From Lycium barbarum (Eukaryota > Streptophyta > Magnoliopsida > Solanales > Solanaceae): a DNA stretch of 64,000 nt. Shown here piece after piece: positions 1-12,947 of this stretch. Every line of letters begins with the position of its first letter. The first letter of the stretch is position 1. The stretch spans positions 7,541,706 through 7,605,705 of the forward strand of contig NC_083340.1 in the NCBI RefSeq assembly GCF_019175385.1, read 5' to 3'. The position numbers were made by a program, and so were the translations under genes. The notes below the pieces were generated by a model. The model saw nothing but the letters and a program-made list of their open reading frames with translations, was not told the DNA's origin and did not search any database.

Positions 1-1846
1 TAAGAACACATAGCCGGATGTCGATTTTCTGTCGTTCCGGTCACCACCCTAATCAACATCTGAATAACCTCTCAATTGTAATAATTAACAGTTCCTTTCA
101 AGTATCGAAAGATCCTCTTCATAGCTTTCCAATGATCACTTTCGGGATTGGATTGATACCTGCTACTAGACCTATGGCATAACAAATGTTTGAACGAGTA
201 CACATATAGCGTACATCAAGATCCTGACAACACTTGAATATGGAACTCGAGAAATGTTTTCCTTTTCTTTTCTTTAATCTTTGGACACATATCAAGGCAT
301 AAAGTTTCATCTCTTGCTATAGGAGTATCCATGGGTTTGCAACTATTCATTCGAAAACATTCCAAAATTTTCTTTGCATATGTTTCTTGAGACAGACTCA
401 AAAATTTCTTAGAACGATCTCTTTGGATCTTAACACCCAATATATAGTCTGTTTCACCCACGTCTTTCATGTCAAATGGCTTTGAAAGCCAAACCTCCAA
501 ATTATTTCCTGTTATAATATATCATCCACGTAAAAGGAAAGAACTACAAACATTACATTGGACTTTTTCACATAGATGCAACGGTCTTCATTGATCATGA
601 TAAAATCATATGAGATCACCTCATTGTGAAATTCAAATACCATTGCCTTGAAGACTGTTTCAGGCCATAAATAGATCTTTTCAATTTACAGACGATATGT
701 TCTTGGCCTTTAACGATGAAACCTATAAGTTGTTTTCCTCGTTTAGGTTTTCAATTGAGAAAAAAAATTGTCTTCATGTCCATTTGGTGTAATTCAAGAT
801 CTAAACGTGCAACAATAACCAAAAGTAAGTGAATTGAAGTAAACCTCATAACTGGTGAAAAATTTTCCTCATAATTTATTCGAGCTTCTTGAGTAAAACT
901 TTTTGCCACCAATCATGCCTTGCATCTTTCTAGTGACCCGTCCGCTTTACGTTTAAATTTGAGAACCCATTTGTTCCCAATAGCTCTACGCCAGTAGAAA
1001 AGCCAACCAGATCCCAAATTTTGTTGGTTCTCATGGATTTTAATACTTCTTTCATTGCTTTCATCCACTCATCTTTTTCAGGGCTCGCTAAAGCCTCAGT
1101 CACTGAATTAGGCTCATCCAATCCTGTGGGAGATACCAAGAAAACGTAATCTTCAATCCCATAAGATTGTTTAGGTATACCTTTTCTGGTACTCTTACAT
1201 AGCTGAATTCAGATCAATCAAAAAGATTTCGGGATTGAGAACTCTCACTCCCACTCGGATCAAGCATAAGATCTTGATCAATTTGATTATCAAAAGTGTT
1301 AGAAGACATTAGCTAACTATCTGAATTCAACATTTCATAAAAAGGCTCTCATTCCTTTATTTTGCCGTTCTTTGAAAAGTCATTTTCCAGAAATATGACG
1401 TCTCGTGATTTAATTTCAATACCAGTTCCATTGTCCAATTCACCAATGAACACAATTCCTTTGGAGCATTTTGAGTATCTTATAAAGATATACTTCTTGC
1501 CTTTTGGATCTAGTTTACCCAACTTGTTAAAATGATCATTTACATATTCAGCACAACCCAAGGTCGCAGATCATTCAAGTTTGGTTTCTGACCAATCCAT
1601 AACTCATAAGGAGTGGAATAACTGATTTAGAAGGCATTTTCTTCAATATGTAGGCTGCAGTCAATAACGCATCTCTCCAAAAGGAGGTAGGTAATTTGTC
1701 TGCGCCATCATGGACCTTGTTATGTCCAATGGTATCCAATTCCTTTTTTCTTCTACACCATCTTGTTGAGGTGTATAAGGAATAATTAACTATCTGGCAC
1801 TGCCTTTTTCCTTACATAATTCATGAAATTGTCTTGATCGATATTC
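1..1846 (-). pseudogene. Copia-1 retrotransposon, 3' half (integrase end to reverse transcriptase), decayed
   Basis: This is the pol part of a Ty1/Copia element read on the minus strand, entering from the left edge of the window. From high to low coordinates I can read the end of integrase (1349-1561, with a KGKKYIFIRYS stretch and SRDVIFLENDF), the start of the reverse transcriptase (930-1139, EWMKAMKEVLKSMRTNKIWDL), the catalytic FYVDDIL motif (about 515-535), and the segment after it (216-500, LGVKIQRD...LSLSQETYAKKILE). The pieces sit in different frames with stops between them, so the element is dead. It continues to the right as 6289-7593 and was interrupted by the LTR unit at 1852-6283. 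No LTR of this element is visible in the window. Confidence 0.85.
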
Positions 1847-1851
1847 ACGCC

Positions 1852-2099
1852 TGTTGACACCCAATTTTGTCCCGCCTGTCCCCTCGAAATACCTATTTTT
1901 CGCTTCCAATATTTTGACGACTTCAAAAAATAATTATCTGCATTTTTTTATTAATACCGACAATTCATTATCCTGTTATTATCTTTACTGCCGTCACTAC
2001 TACCATTATTATCATTATTATTAATTATTATTATTATTAATCTATTACTATTATTATTATTGATTATTATTAATTATTATTCTTATTATTACCATTATC

Positions 2100-2130
<31 letters not shown>

Positions 2131-5100
2131 GCATTACTATTACCGCTACTCGTTACTTTTATTTATTAGTAGTATTATAATTTTATGTTTCATCATCTTT
2201 TACCAACGTCTGCATACGCATCACATTTTATTTTGCACAATTAAAGACAGCGTTTATTTGTTGTTAAAATATTATTGCACGGCTATTATAGCATCATAAA
2301 ATTTTATTACCCGAGTCCTAATAATTACACATCTGCATTAGGTAACATTTTTGTCATACTTAGTATATTACTAATTAAAATGGATCTTTTATTCAAATTT
2401 AGAAGCCAAACTATTTCTTGCGCTCAGTCCGTATTTTTGATTTATCGGATCCCAAATCAAAGTCCAATCAACTCTTAAATATTTTTTGGACTAGCCCATA
2501 TTTGTTATCTCAATTTTTAGACCAGTCCGTGTTTTAATTCTAGCCCATCCTATTTCAGAATAAGGGACGGGTTTCCCTTCATTTTTTTCGCTCCTCTTTT
2601 CCTTTTCCTCTCCGCCTCCCCTCCCCTTTACTCCAAACCCTAGAGCCGCACCAACCCCCACGTTACCCCCCACGCTTCTGCCATTTTCCAACACCACTGT
2701 TCCCCACGCACCTCTGCCAACTCCACCCTATCCTGTTCCCCACTCTTTTCTTTCATCGTCACCCTCCCCCTCTTCTCTCCTCCACTTGTCCCCCACGTGA
2801 CCTCTGCCACCCCCACTCCGCCTTGTCCCCCCCACGCTCACTGCCATCCCCATTTCCTCTGTTCCCCACGCGTATCACCTTTTATTTCGACACAATGCAA
2901 AGCAAAATGGGGGATAAATAGGAATGTTTGAATCACGAAAGGGGGATGGAAAAAACCCCTTGCAAAAAAAAACCAGGTTTTCTAGTGACCAAAACTCCCT
3001 ATTTTGGAGCTTTTGTTTTTGAATCACAGAGCCCCTTTTGAAAAATTAGGGTTCTGGAATCGGAAAACCCTTAAGGACGAGTTCTTGAAACCCCTCAAAT
3101 CTCCATAAAAAAAAACAGTTTTTCTTCAGCAAAATCATAGTCTTGTTTTAATCGAGCCAAAATACTAGGTCCCGATTTATGTTCGTTTGCTTCGTTTGTT
3201 TGCTGTGAATCCGAGTACCGCAAGCCCGGATTTGATAGTGTTCGAGGGAATCGAAGATCCTGCCTCACTTCGCTGCACCCGGAGAAGGGTATCATATCGA
3301 CTCATAGTTCATGAAACATAGTCAGTTTAAACTTCAATAATATAGAGGGATCTGCCTAGTCCAGTCTAGTTTGCATATGTCCTTCTAAATTGGTCTTTGA
3401 TGTCCAAGTTCGTATGATGAATCACCTGTAATTTTGAGGTATATTCGATTAAGACGTTCTGCCTGATATTTCAGACTGCTGCTGTTTTATTCTTATCATG
3501 CTATGCTCTCTCCTTCTTTCTCTGATATTCCCCTCTGTGGCTAAATAGCTGGATCACGCCCCCTGTTAAATAGGAGTCCAGTGTGCGAATCTGTTTGTTT
3601 GTCTGTGGTGTGTTGTCTTTTTGAGTGCATGTTGCAGTATCTTAAAATGGTGTCTTCAATATGCCAACAAGTCGAAATTTGCTGATGTTCGAATATTCTT
3701 TATCATCATAGATAGTGCATTACTGAACATTTTCTTAAGTATGAATATAGGTTCGGCTGATATCAGTATATTTAGTTGTATTGGTGCTCTCTTTGCTTTA
3801 TTTTCCTATTCGATCTCGTTGTCCCTGTTTTTGGTTTATATTTATAATCTAAATGCTCAGTTGGTTTATGTCCAGTTTAGCTTAGCTCAGTAGCTTCATG
3901 CATATTCCTGTTTTAGTTAGCTTAGTTTCGGTTCAGTAGTTAAAATGCTTAGACATTCATGTTCAATATGGTTCAATTTCTAGGCTGGTAGTTAATAGAA
4001 TCTGCCTGTTCATGCCCCAATTCAGTTTCAGATGATTTTTAATCTCGTTAGCAGGTTTGTGTTCATGTGTAGTTCGTGTGGCTATGCTGAATACTCGTGC
4101 CTTTGTACGACTGTAATGCACATACCTAGTTTCAGTTCCTTAGTCTCTTTTCCCTTAGTTTTAGTACTAATTTATGTTTTTTTAAGGTGATTAGTGTATT
4201 CATTATCTGTTTGCGTTGTTGTTTGATTAGTTTAAAGTATTGAAACTGTTTAGTTATGTGGTGAAGGTTATTTGTGCATTGGTTTGATGGCTAACTGTTA
4301 AGATGAATTAGTTTCAGTTCTGATAGGTTTGGGTAAATATGGACGTGAGAACGTAGTTATAAATTAGGTGTCTAAGTTCAAAGTATTCACTATTTAATCA
4401 TAACTGTGTAAGTAGCCATTTTCCAGTTTCTTTGTTCTATGCACAAAAATTTGAAATGTCATCTAGATTTAGCTTAAGTGAAATATTTATTAAATGGATT
4501 GTCCCTGTTGAGATATGTTTCAAGTACTAAATTTGTTCTTGGAAAGCAAAGGGAATGGCTATGAACCCAGTTTGTTTTTCTTTAAAGAAGAAATAAGGGA
4601 AAGGATTTTAACTTTGGACTTAGTATGATCACAACCTTTCAACTTCTCGATTCCGTATAAGCTGTTCTTATCTTCTTCTTGGTTTACTTAATGTGGCATA
4701 AAGGAAAAAGATTTTGTAGTTATCATGATAATTATAGTTCAAAAATCAGCCACCATTTCATACGCTTAAAAAATGAAAAGAAAAAGTGCCACTCCTACTT
4801 TCTTGTTCCCCTTTTGTCGTCACCATGATCTGTTTTGAATTTATGTTTTATATTTTATATGTTTAACTTTATTCATTGATTAGATACTAATTCTTTTCCT
4901 TTCGTTTTATGCATGACCATCGCATACGAGTCCGAGGAACTCGTCTTCTTCTGCATTCGGTGTTGGGCCAAAGCCCAACATAATTTCTCTCTTGAGTCAG
5001 CCCCCTGTCCGCAGTATAGAAAAAGATTTTGGGCCGAAGCCCAGTGGCAGAAATGGATTACAGCAGCGGCCTAAATGGGCCGATCCATTCAAATATTCAT

Positions 5101-6283
5101 CCCTCTATTCTATTTTCTTTCTTGTGCATTTAATTTGCCTTGTATGACTAACATTTTGTTTTGTTTTATTTTCTCAGCTTAGATGAACCTTAGCGGAATT
5201 AGCGGGGATAGTTTTAGTGACAATGGGTAGTTAGTTTAAGGGAAAAGTTAATAGTTAATTCCATAAGTTTCATTTTCTTCTTTTAATTTTAAAATAGTAT
5301 CCATAATATTTATTTTGGAACAGTTGGCTTTCAAAAGCATGTCTTTACAATATTTCAAAAAAATAAAATGTAGGATCTATATCTGTTCTTGCTCTATAGT
5401 TCCATGCTACAAACAAATTTTCTAGAATTCACCAGCATGTAATGCAATATATTTTCATATATATACAAATATAAAGTTCAAATACATTTTATGAACGTTT
5501 TTTTGGAGTCACCCAATCATATATTTAGCCAAATATAGTTAAATAAAGTTAATAAAAAAGAAAGGAACAAATGCCCCTTTTTCATCACATTTTAAGGAAA
5601 AATAAGTGCTAGACATTTCTATATCACCATATTGATATAATATAAATTTTGTTTAAAGTTCACATTTGCTAAAAGCTATTATATTTTCTGCAAGTCCCAG
5701 TTTCAATAGCATTACTATATTTTCATTCAAGGCTTTAGCAACGTTTTTTTTAGGTTTTAGCGTTCAAAATCTTCTCTTGCGCAAATTATTATATTTTTTA
5801 CAAGTATTATGTTTAATAGCATTATTGTACTTTCATTGCCTTAACAACATTTATAAATCTTATTTAACTAGCATTTAAAATCTTCTTTTATGAAAATTAT
5901 TATATTTTCTCTAAATCTTATCTTAATCAACATTCTTATATTTTTCTTAAAACCTTAGCAACATTTCTTAGCCCTTTTTATTAAAATTTAAAGCATCTTA
6001 TTTAGCATTAATTAATTAACCTAAGTTTGGCTGGATAACCGTAGTTAACGGATTCTAAAGGATGCCTAACCCCTTCCCTTTAGGATAATATAGAACCCTT
6101 ACCTAGAATCATACTGATTAAGCAGACTATTAACGGAGGTTTAATTAGCTTTACCTTAGTTAATAACTAGGTGTCCTAATTCACCGTAAAAATCAATTAG
6201 GTGGCGACTCCTTAAAACAAAGCAATTTAGGAATCTCCAATATGTTGTACTCCGCTTCAACCCGGTTAAAATGGGGTATAACA
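1852..6283 (+). mobile_element. Solo LTR (family A, about 4.4 kb) inserted in Copia-1
   Basis: The unit starts TGTTGACACCCAATTTTGTC and ends GGTTAAAATGGGGTATAACA, and is flanked on both sides by the 5-bp direct repeat ACGCC (1847-1851 and 6284-6288). Copia-1 integrase reading resumes across the junctions, so both ends are exact. The 5' and 3' termini each occur only once inside it, and no gag or pol reading frame is present, which argues for a solo LTR left by recombination rather than a full element. It contains ATT-rich runs (about 1960-2160), a C-rich block with a possible TATA sequence near 2905-2915, and two small hairpins (4961-4980, 5030-5043). A second copy lies at 40864-45272 in the opposite orientation. 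The long noncoding LTR suggests a Ty3/Gypsy lineage such as Ogre/Tat. A large non-autonomous derivative is the alternative. Confidence 0.82.
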
Positions 6284-6288
6284 ACGCC

Positions 6289-7593
6289 TTCTAATTGACT
6301 CTCAACTTCATTCATATATCTTCTAGAACATTCAAGGGTTTCAGATTTATGAGAAATCAAATAGACATAATCAAAATGCGTGAAATCATCGACAAACATA
6401 ATGAAAAGAAAAACAACAGTCCTAGCCTTCACATTATTGAATTACATATGTCTGAATGGATTAATTGCAATAAGAAGTCACCTCTTTTAGCCTTCCCAAA
6501 TGGTTTGCATGTAATCTTTCCGACAATATAATGTTCACAAGTTGGCATATCTATTTTGGAGAAAGAACCCAAATGTCCTTTCTTGGCCAACCAACCATTC
6601 TATCTTGCCCAATGTGACCCAATCTTGCATGCTATGTAATAAATGCTATGTAATAACAATAACATCTTTATTACTCGAAAAGCATGTCATAATATATTAG
6701 TCCACATAATAGTCATAAGTGAAAGGATTACAATTTACACTAAGAAACAATCATAAAGGTGTCCAGAACCATAAAAGACTTTTTTTTAGAGTAATTTTCA
6801 CAACATTATTGTTGAAGAGAAACCTAATACAAGAAGAATAAACATTGACAGTTGCAGCACTTCAATTTTAATCTTTCTTCTTGTAATGTCACTTTTCCTT
6901 ACTGGAATTAGCAAGTTTCTTTCCTTAGAGGATCCATCTTCGATCTCCTTGACCCCTTTTTAAAGTCTCTTGCGCTTGAAGCCTGGAAGTTTTTTTTTTA
7001 AGCACTAGGTATTGGTTTAGCAGCACCAAGCCACTCATCTTCAAGCTCTACATGATGGGCAACATCAACAAATGTTTTGATGCTATCATTGTGGGTCAAG
7101 ATAACTTTTAAATTCCCAAATATTAGGAAGAAACCGGATCACCGCTTGAACTTAATGCTTATCCAAGAGAACATGACCAACACTTTTAGTTGAGCAATCA
7201 TTTCAAACATCACCCTTTGGTGTTGCTTGACACGATGAACAATTCACTTCTTCTACGTGCCAAACTTGATTGTCAACTATTTGAGGCGAGTCACAATTGT
7301 ACTGCCATATATATCATATATGTGTGCCTACGTGGCATGAGCAGTAGAATTTATTTCACATTAGAGATAAGTTCATTAACAGCTGAACTTACAATAATTC
7401 CACATGTAAGTATCAAGATCTCTCCTATATTAGGCAGTGTTACCATCCTCTAGGTGATACATCACGAAGTTTATACTCCTTAGAGCATCTTGCTTTCCAG
7501 TACAAACCATATCTTACGGCTCCATGTATCATGATTTTCGCCGTTCAACTTATCACACTTATTCATATCAACAATTATACTTTTTGGAGCCAT
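6289..7593 (-). pseudogene. Copia-1 retrotransposon, 5' half (gag to integrase), decayed
   Basis: This is the continuation of Copia-1 beyond the family A insertion. The probable gag start is the ATG read from 7593 (MAPKSIIVDMNKCDKLNGEN, then HDTWSRKIW), matching the usual Copia gag opening. Around 7190-6990 the minus strand reads QAVIRFLP and LEDEWLGAAKPIPSA, typical of Copia gag. From about 6640 it shows the pre-integrase zinc region and then FVDDFTHFDYVYLISHKSET of the integrase core (6193-6432), broken by the LTR unit. Several frameshifts and stops separate these pieces. No primer-binding site or 5' LTR could be recognised to the right of 7593. Confidence 0.78.
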
Positions 7594-8597
7594 AGTCCTT
7601 TATGAGAGACAACCATGCAAGTAAAGCTCATCAATTATGCATGTGATATACATACTCAAGCAAATCAATTCCCATAATGACTTCACATTTAGTGTAGAAT
7701 AGAAAGGTCATTTAATTTCCAATCACCAACTACTATTTAGTGTAGAATCGAAAGGTCATTTAATTTCCAATCACCAACTACTATCCAAATGAAAAATAAA
7801 AAACGGAAATCATTTCTTAGTATGCATCAAATTACATTTGTGACTAGAATCACACAGATTCTTTAAGTCTCGTCCTCTTACATACTCTGTTATACATATC
7901 AATGAGCAGACAATATAATAGAACAGACAAACAATACATATTCATTAAAATTATTTCCAACTCATTCAACCAAGTTCTTAGCTAGCTTGTCTATAAGAGA
8001 AGGTTGATAAAGACGAGGTCTTAGACGTTACGATTTCAAAGTTTAAGCTTCTATGTCCTTTTTTCTCCTCCCACTTGGCCTAAGCGCCAAAGTATATAAC
8101 CAAAAGGACTAATTTGGACCATACTCATGATGAATATTATCCAATCTTCGCCCCAGTACTCTAGGAGAGAATCTGGACAAAATGACTCGGTATTCAACCC
8201 ATAAATAATGAGTTATCAATTTTGCTAATTTTGCCCCAAACAGGCAAAAGACGTACTAGTATAGTAGCAGAAAAGTCCATTTTCAACTTTATAAATTCCT
8301 CATAGTTTCTTCTCCCTTCCCTATCACAAGCTCTCTCATCCCTAAAGATCCTTTGTATCGCCGTCGAAACATTAGACCTGACGATCTCAGAATCATAATC
8401 ACCAGTACTGATAATGGTCATTTGTCGACCTACTCTTCTATGTTGTCTTTAACTCGACTCTCAGTGTCACTCTCACTTGGAGTACTTCGAGCTCGTCCTT
8501 CTCCTGCTATTTTATTAACAGGAACAAGGAAATAACTAAAATGGTCACAACCATTTACTGTGACAACATATGTCACAATAACTTGTAGAAGAGAAAT
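7594..8597. other. Spacer without a recognised gene
   Basis: This is AT-rich sequence between two Copia elements. A 48-bp tandem duplication lies at 7687-7782. A minus-strand open frame at 8194-8421 (opening MTIISTGDYDSEIVRS) has no family features I recognise, and its continuation is broken by stops. The sequence may include a decayed LTR of Copia-1, but no TG...CA boundaries could be placed. Confidence 0.5.
7687..7782. repeat. 48-bp tandem duplication, two copies
   Basis: A unit beginning ATTTAGTGTAGAATAGAAAG is present twice in direct succession (7687-7734 and 7735-7782), with one visible difference (AATAGAAAG against AATCGAAAG). Confidence 0.9.
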
Positions 8598-11500
8598 TTA
8601 GTAAAGAGTCAGATTCTTATTTATAAACATGCAAAGCAGGCACAGAAGGGAATTAATGCAAATGCAATTGCTGGTACTGTTTTAAAATATTCAGGATCTT
8701 GTTTTGCTAGTCTAACATCAAGCACCTGGATCATAGATTCAGGTGCTTCAGAACACATGTGCTACAACCCTAATTCTTTCCTGTTTCTAATCCCTCTTCC
8801 TATACCTTTAAACATTAGTTTACCTAATTCTTTCAAGGTTAGTGTTACCCATACAGGAAGCATATCTATTCTGCCAGGTCTGGTATTTACTAATGTCCTC
8901 CATGTCCCAGATTTTAAATATAATCTTTTGTCTGTGCATAAGTTCTGTGTACAGTTCACATGTGACATCTTATTTACATCTAGTAGTTGCATATTGCAGG
9001 GCCTTTCAAAGATGAGTCCACAAGCTTTTGGTGAAGTAAGAGAAGGACTTTATCTGTTGGAGCCTTCTAGTCCTAAGTCTAGATGTTTATTTACTTCTGA
9101 TGTTGTTTCAATTCCAAAAGGAATCAATTCCATTCAAGAGTCTGTTTCAGTTCCTAGTTCAGTAAATGTCAACTATATCCCTAATGTAAGACTTTGGCAT
9201 GTAAGATTGGGACATCTCCCATTTTCAGCAATGAAACATTTACATTTCCTTCATTGTGTTTCAAATTCTAATTTTATATGTGATGTGTGTCCTAAATCAA
9301 AGCAAACTAGGCTTCCTTTTCCAGTTAGTACTGTCAAGTCTAAGGGAATTTTTTATCTTATTCATGTGGACACTTGGGGCCCTTATAAATCAAATACATA
9401 TAATGGTTATAAATACTTCCTCACTATAGTAGATGACTATAGTAGAGGAACATGGACTTTTCTTTTAAGCACTAAGAGTAATGTTTTTCCAACACTTAAG
9501 AGTTTCTTTTCTATGGTTGAGAGACAGTTTAAGGTTAAAGTCAAAGTGATCAAATCTGATAATGCTTTGGAGCTAGGTAAAGGAACACAAGAAGCTGCCT
9601 ATTTAGCATCAGAAGGTATTCTACATCAGGTATCTTGTGTTGCTACCCCTCAACAAAATGGGATTGTTGAGAGGAAGCACAGACACCTCTTGGAAATTGC
9701 TAGAGGTTTAATGTTTCAGTCATATCTGCCTATTTCCTATTGGGGAGAAGCCATCTTAACTGCTACACACATCATAAATAGGTTGCCATCTCGTGTTCTC
9801 TAAGGGAAAACACCATATGAGATGTTGTTTCATCATCAACCTAGTTATGACCACTTAAGGAATTTTGGATGCTTATGCTATGCATCAACTTTGGCACAGG
9901 GCAGATCTAAATTTGATGCAAGGGCTAAGACATGTGTGTTTCTGGGATATCCTATATAACAAAAGGGATACAAATTGCTGGAATTGGACACAAAGAAGGT
10001 TATTATTTCAAGGGATGTGGTATTTCATGAGGATCACTATCCCTTTGCAGAGACAGAACCTACACATGTGCCCATGTTTCCCAATTTCACCTCATCATCA
10101 GATAATACCTCTTCTTTCCTTGATGACATGCCTTCAACATCAAACATCTCACATATTCAACCTTCGTCACCTAGCCATTCTCCAGATCACTCCTTTTCTC
10201 AGTCTACAAACACACCCAATTCATTTGACACACCTAATTCACTTCCTACCAGCACTACAAATATTCACTCTTCCAACACTACTGATTTTCCCATTACTCC
10301 ATCACCAGATAATCCAAGTCAGTCTGCACCATCTAGGGTACCCACCAGACAAACAACTAGAATTTCAAATCAACCAAGCTATCTCAAGGATTACATTTGC
10401 AACAGCATTAGGTTTGCAGATTTGAACAATGCCTACATAAGGGAAACAGACAAACCAAGTGCTTTCTCTTTCAATGCACTAACTACTGACAATCAACATG
10501 TTTTGCATTCTATTTCCAGTCTTACTAAACCTATCAGTTTTTCTCAAGCCATTCAACATCCAGGTTGGGTTATAGCTATGGAAATGGAAATTCAAACCCT
10601 ACAGGACAATCAGACTTGGGAGGTGGTGGATTTTCCACATGGAAGGAAATCACTACCTTGTAAATGGGTTTACAAGGTGAAGCATCTTTCAGATGGCAGT
10701 GTTGAGAGACTTAAAGCAAGGCTTGTGGTAAGGGGGGATATACAAAGGGAAGGCATTGACTATGGGGAAAAATTTTCACCAGTGGTCAAAATGACCACCA
10801 TTAGATGTTTACTTACAACTGCTGCAAAGAAAGGGTGGTGTGTCTCACAACTTGATATCAACAATGCATTTTTGCATGGTGACCTTCAAGAGGAGGTATA
10901 TATGAAGTTCCCCCCAGGTCTCGAACCTCCTACTCCTACACATGTTTTCCTTCTCAAGAAGTCCCTATATGGTTTGAAACAGGCTTCTCGCCAATGGTAT
11001 GCTAATTTAGCCGGTGCTCTAAGTTTCAAAGGTTATTCATCATCTTTAAATGATTACTTTTTATTTTTCAAACAATCAGGGGACCTCATTTCTATACTAG
11101 CAGTGTATGTCGATGACATACTCATCACTGGGAACAATTTATCAGAGATCGAAGACATTAAGTGTTTTCTCAATTCTGAGTTCAAAGTTAAGAACTTGGG
11201 CAATATTCACTACTTTCTTGGCATGTAAATTTTGCGGGAAAGACAAGGTTTCATAGTAAGTTAAAGGAAGTTTACCTTAGATTTGCTGAAGGAGTTTGAC
11301 ATCTCCCATCTACCTCTGGTTACTTCGCCTTTGGATCCATATTCCAAACTTCGTGCAAATGATGGTCCTTTAATGGAAAATCCGAGTCTTTACCGACATC
11401 TGGTCGGCAAATTGAACTATTTGACACATACCAGACCAGATCTCAACTTTGCTGTGCTTGCATTGAGTCAATATATGCAGAATCCTTGTGTGACACACTT

Positions 11501-12067
11501 TTCCGCTGCTTTAAGGGTTCTGCGGTACCTCAGTGTCGATCCAGCCCAAGGAATATTATTAAATTCTGACCCATCTTTCACCTTGTTGGCATTCTGCGAC
11601 GCAGATTGGGCTGCGTGTAAGGATTCTCGCCGATCTGTAAGTGGATTTTTCATCATTCTCGGTGGAGCTCCGATCTCTTGGAAATCAAAGAAGCAAATTT
11701 TGATCTCCCTTTCCTCTGCTGAAGCAGAGTACAGATCCATGCGACGGGTCACTTCTGAGCTTACATGGTTGATTCGTCTCCTTGAGGATCTATCTAGTCC
11801 AATCTCTCTCCCTACTTCTCTACATTCCGACAGTCAAGCGGCTATACATATAGCACGCAACCCGGTCTTCCATGAGCGCACAAAACATGTCGAATTAGAT
11901 TGTCATTTTGTGAGGCAACAATTTCTAGCTGGTGTGATTACATTGTCATTTCTTCCGTCTTCTCACCAACTTGCAGATCTGTTTACGAAACCCTTATCTG
12001 GGGCTTCTCACAAACAAATTCTTAACAAGATGGGGGTCATGACACTCCCCTCCATCTTGAGGGGGGG
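8598..12067 (+). pseudogene. Copia-2 retrotransposon pol (protease, integrase, RT, RNase H), 5'-truncated
   Basis: An open reading starts near 8598 and shows, in order, the protease motif DSGASEHM (8736-8759), the integrase zinc region (WHVRLGH ... CDVC, about 9192-9300), integrase core residues (HVDTWGPY, IKSDNALELG, PQQNGIVERKH), a proline/serine-rich linker, the reverse transcriptase ([20 protein letters not shown]), catalytic YVDD at 11106-11117, and RNase H ending with DLFTKPLSG. Breaks visible are TAA at 9801-9803, a frame change near 9950, TAA at 11226-11228 and a further stop near 11262. Gag and the 5' LTR are missing, so this is a truncated, inactive copy. It lies opposite in strand to Copia-1 and is a different subfamily. 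Confidence 0.92.
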
Positions 12068-12501
12068 TGTTGGAATGAAAAACACCATTGATGGTGTCGT
12101 CGGTGTTAGCAACAAACAAAAGAAGAAGCAGATGAATCAAAAGAAGAATAAGAAGACATTATGCCACGTGGGTTCATCACAAAGCATCAGACCAAGTATG
12201 TCTTGATTTCTATCAACCGTTGGATTAAATCATTATGGGCTGTTGGATGACTTTGTGCACAGCTGGAAAAATTTGTTACAATTCTCACGTGTGGTGCACA
12301 TGAGAGAATATTGAAATGATGAGGTTTTGAGTTTGTTATAAGATGCACAATCACAATAGAACAAGTGTACAGTCTAGATTAATAGCTATTTTATTTTTCT
12401 TTTATTCTTTGTACAAATCCAATTGTATAAATACATGAACAGCGCAATGAGAAATACACAGAGAAAAATTTCCCAGATCAGTTTCCTTCAAATCTTTCAC
12501 A
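12068..12501 (+). repeat. Copia-2 3' LTR
   Basis: Directly after the polypurine run GAGGGGGGG the sequence starts TGTTGGAATG and runs about 430 bp to ...CTTTCACA. It contains a TATA-like TTGTATAAATACATG near 12424-12438. The last pol frame extends into its first part (to 12206). The right boundary is estimated because no 5' LTR is left for comparison. Confidence 0.65.
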
Positions 12502-12545
12502 TATGGTTAATAAGTAGGATTCCAAATGATAATCTAACTCTTGCC

Positions 12546-12668
12546 AAAAGAAGTCGGTTTCTTATATAGCTTGATACGTCCTTTTTCAATAGCTAGCTTG
12601 TGATTAATATGCAAGTCCCTTCCTGACATAATGTTGGAGTTTCATCCTTTGGATGACCGACTTCTTTT
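12546..12668. repeat. Foldback with perfect 13-bp arms
   Basis: AAAAGAAGTCGGT (12546-12558) is exactly complementary to ACCGACTTCTTTT (12656-12668), with 97 bp between. No target duplication was identified, so its nature is open. Confidence 0.6.
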
Positions 12669-12676
12669 TTCATCTA

Positions 12677-12947
12677 CTCCCTCCGTCCCAATTTAAATGT
12701 CTTAGTTTGACTTAACATGAAATTTAAGAAATAGAGCTTGGCATAAGTTTAAGAAATAGAGTGAGACTTTTGAATCTTGTGATCTTAAATTAAAGATGGA
12801 TAAAGTAGCAAAAAGTACTTTGAATCTTGTGATTTTAAACTTCCACGTAGAATGTTTGAAATGTCAACTTACTAAATATAAAAAGAGACACTCTTTTTTT
12901 GACAGACCAAAAAGGAAAGTAAGATACTTAAAATGGAACAGAGGGTT
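12677..12947. mobile_element. Stowaway-type MITE
   Basis: The left end TA|CTCCCTCCGTCCCAATTTAA is the classic Stowaway terminus. The right end, read in reverse, gives a decayed CCCTCTGTTCCATTTTAAGT next to TA. The length of about 270 bp and the TA flanks fit the family (Tc1/mariner-dependent, no coding capacity). Confidence 0.75.

Noticed and set aside
9865..10425. Separate plus-strand frame inside Copia-2
   Set aside because: It is an out-of-frame reading of the integrase-RT linker.
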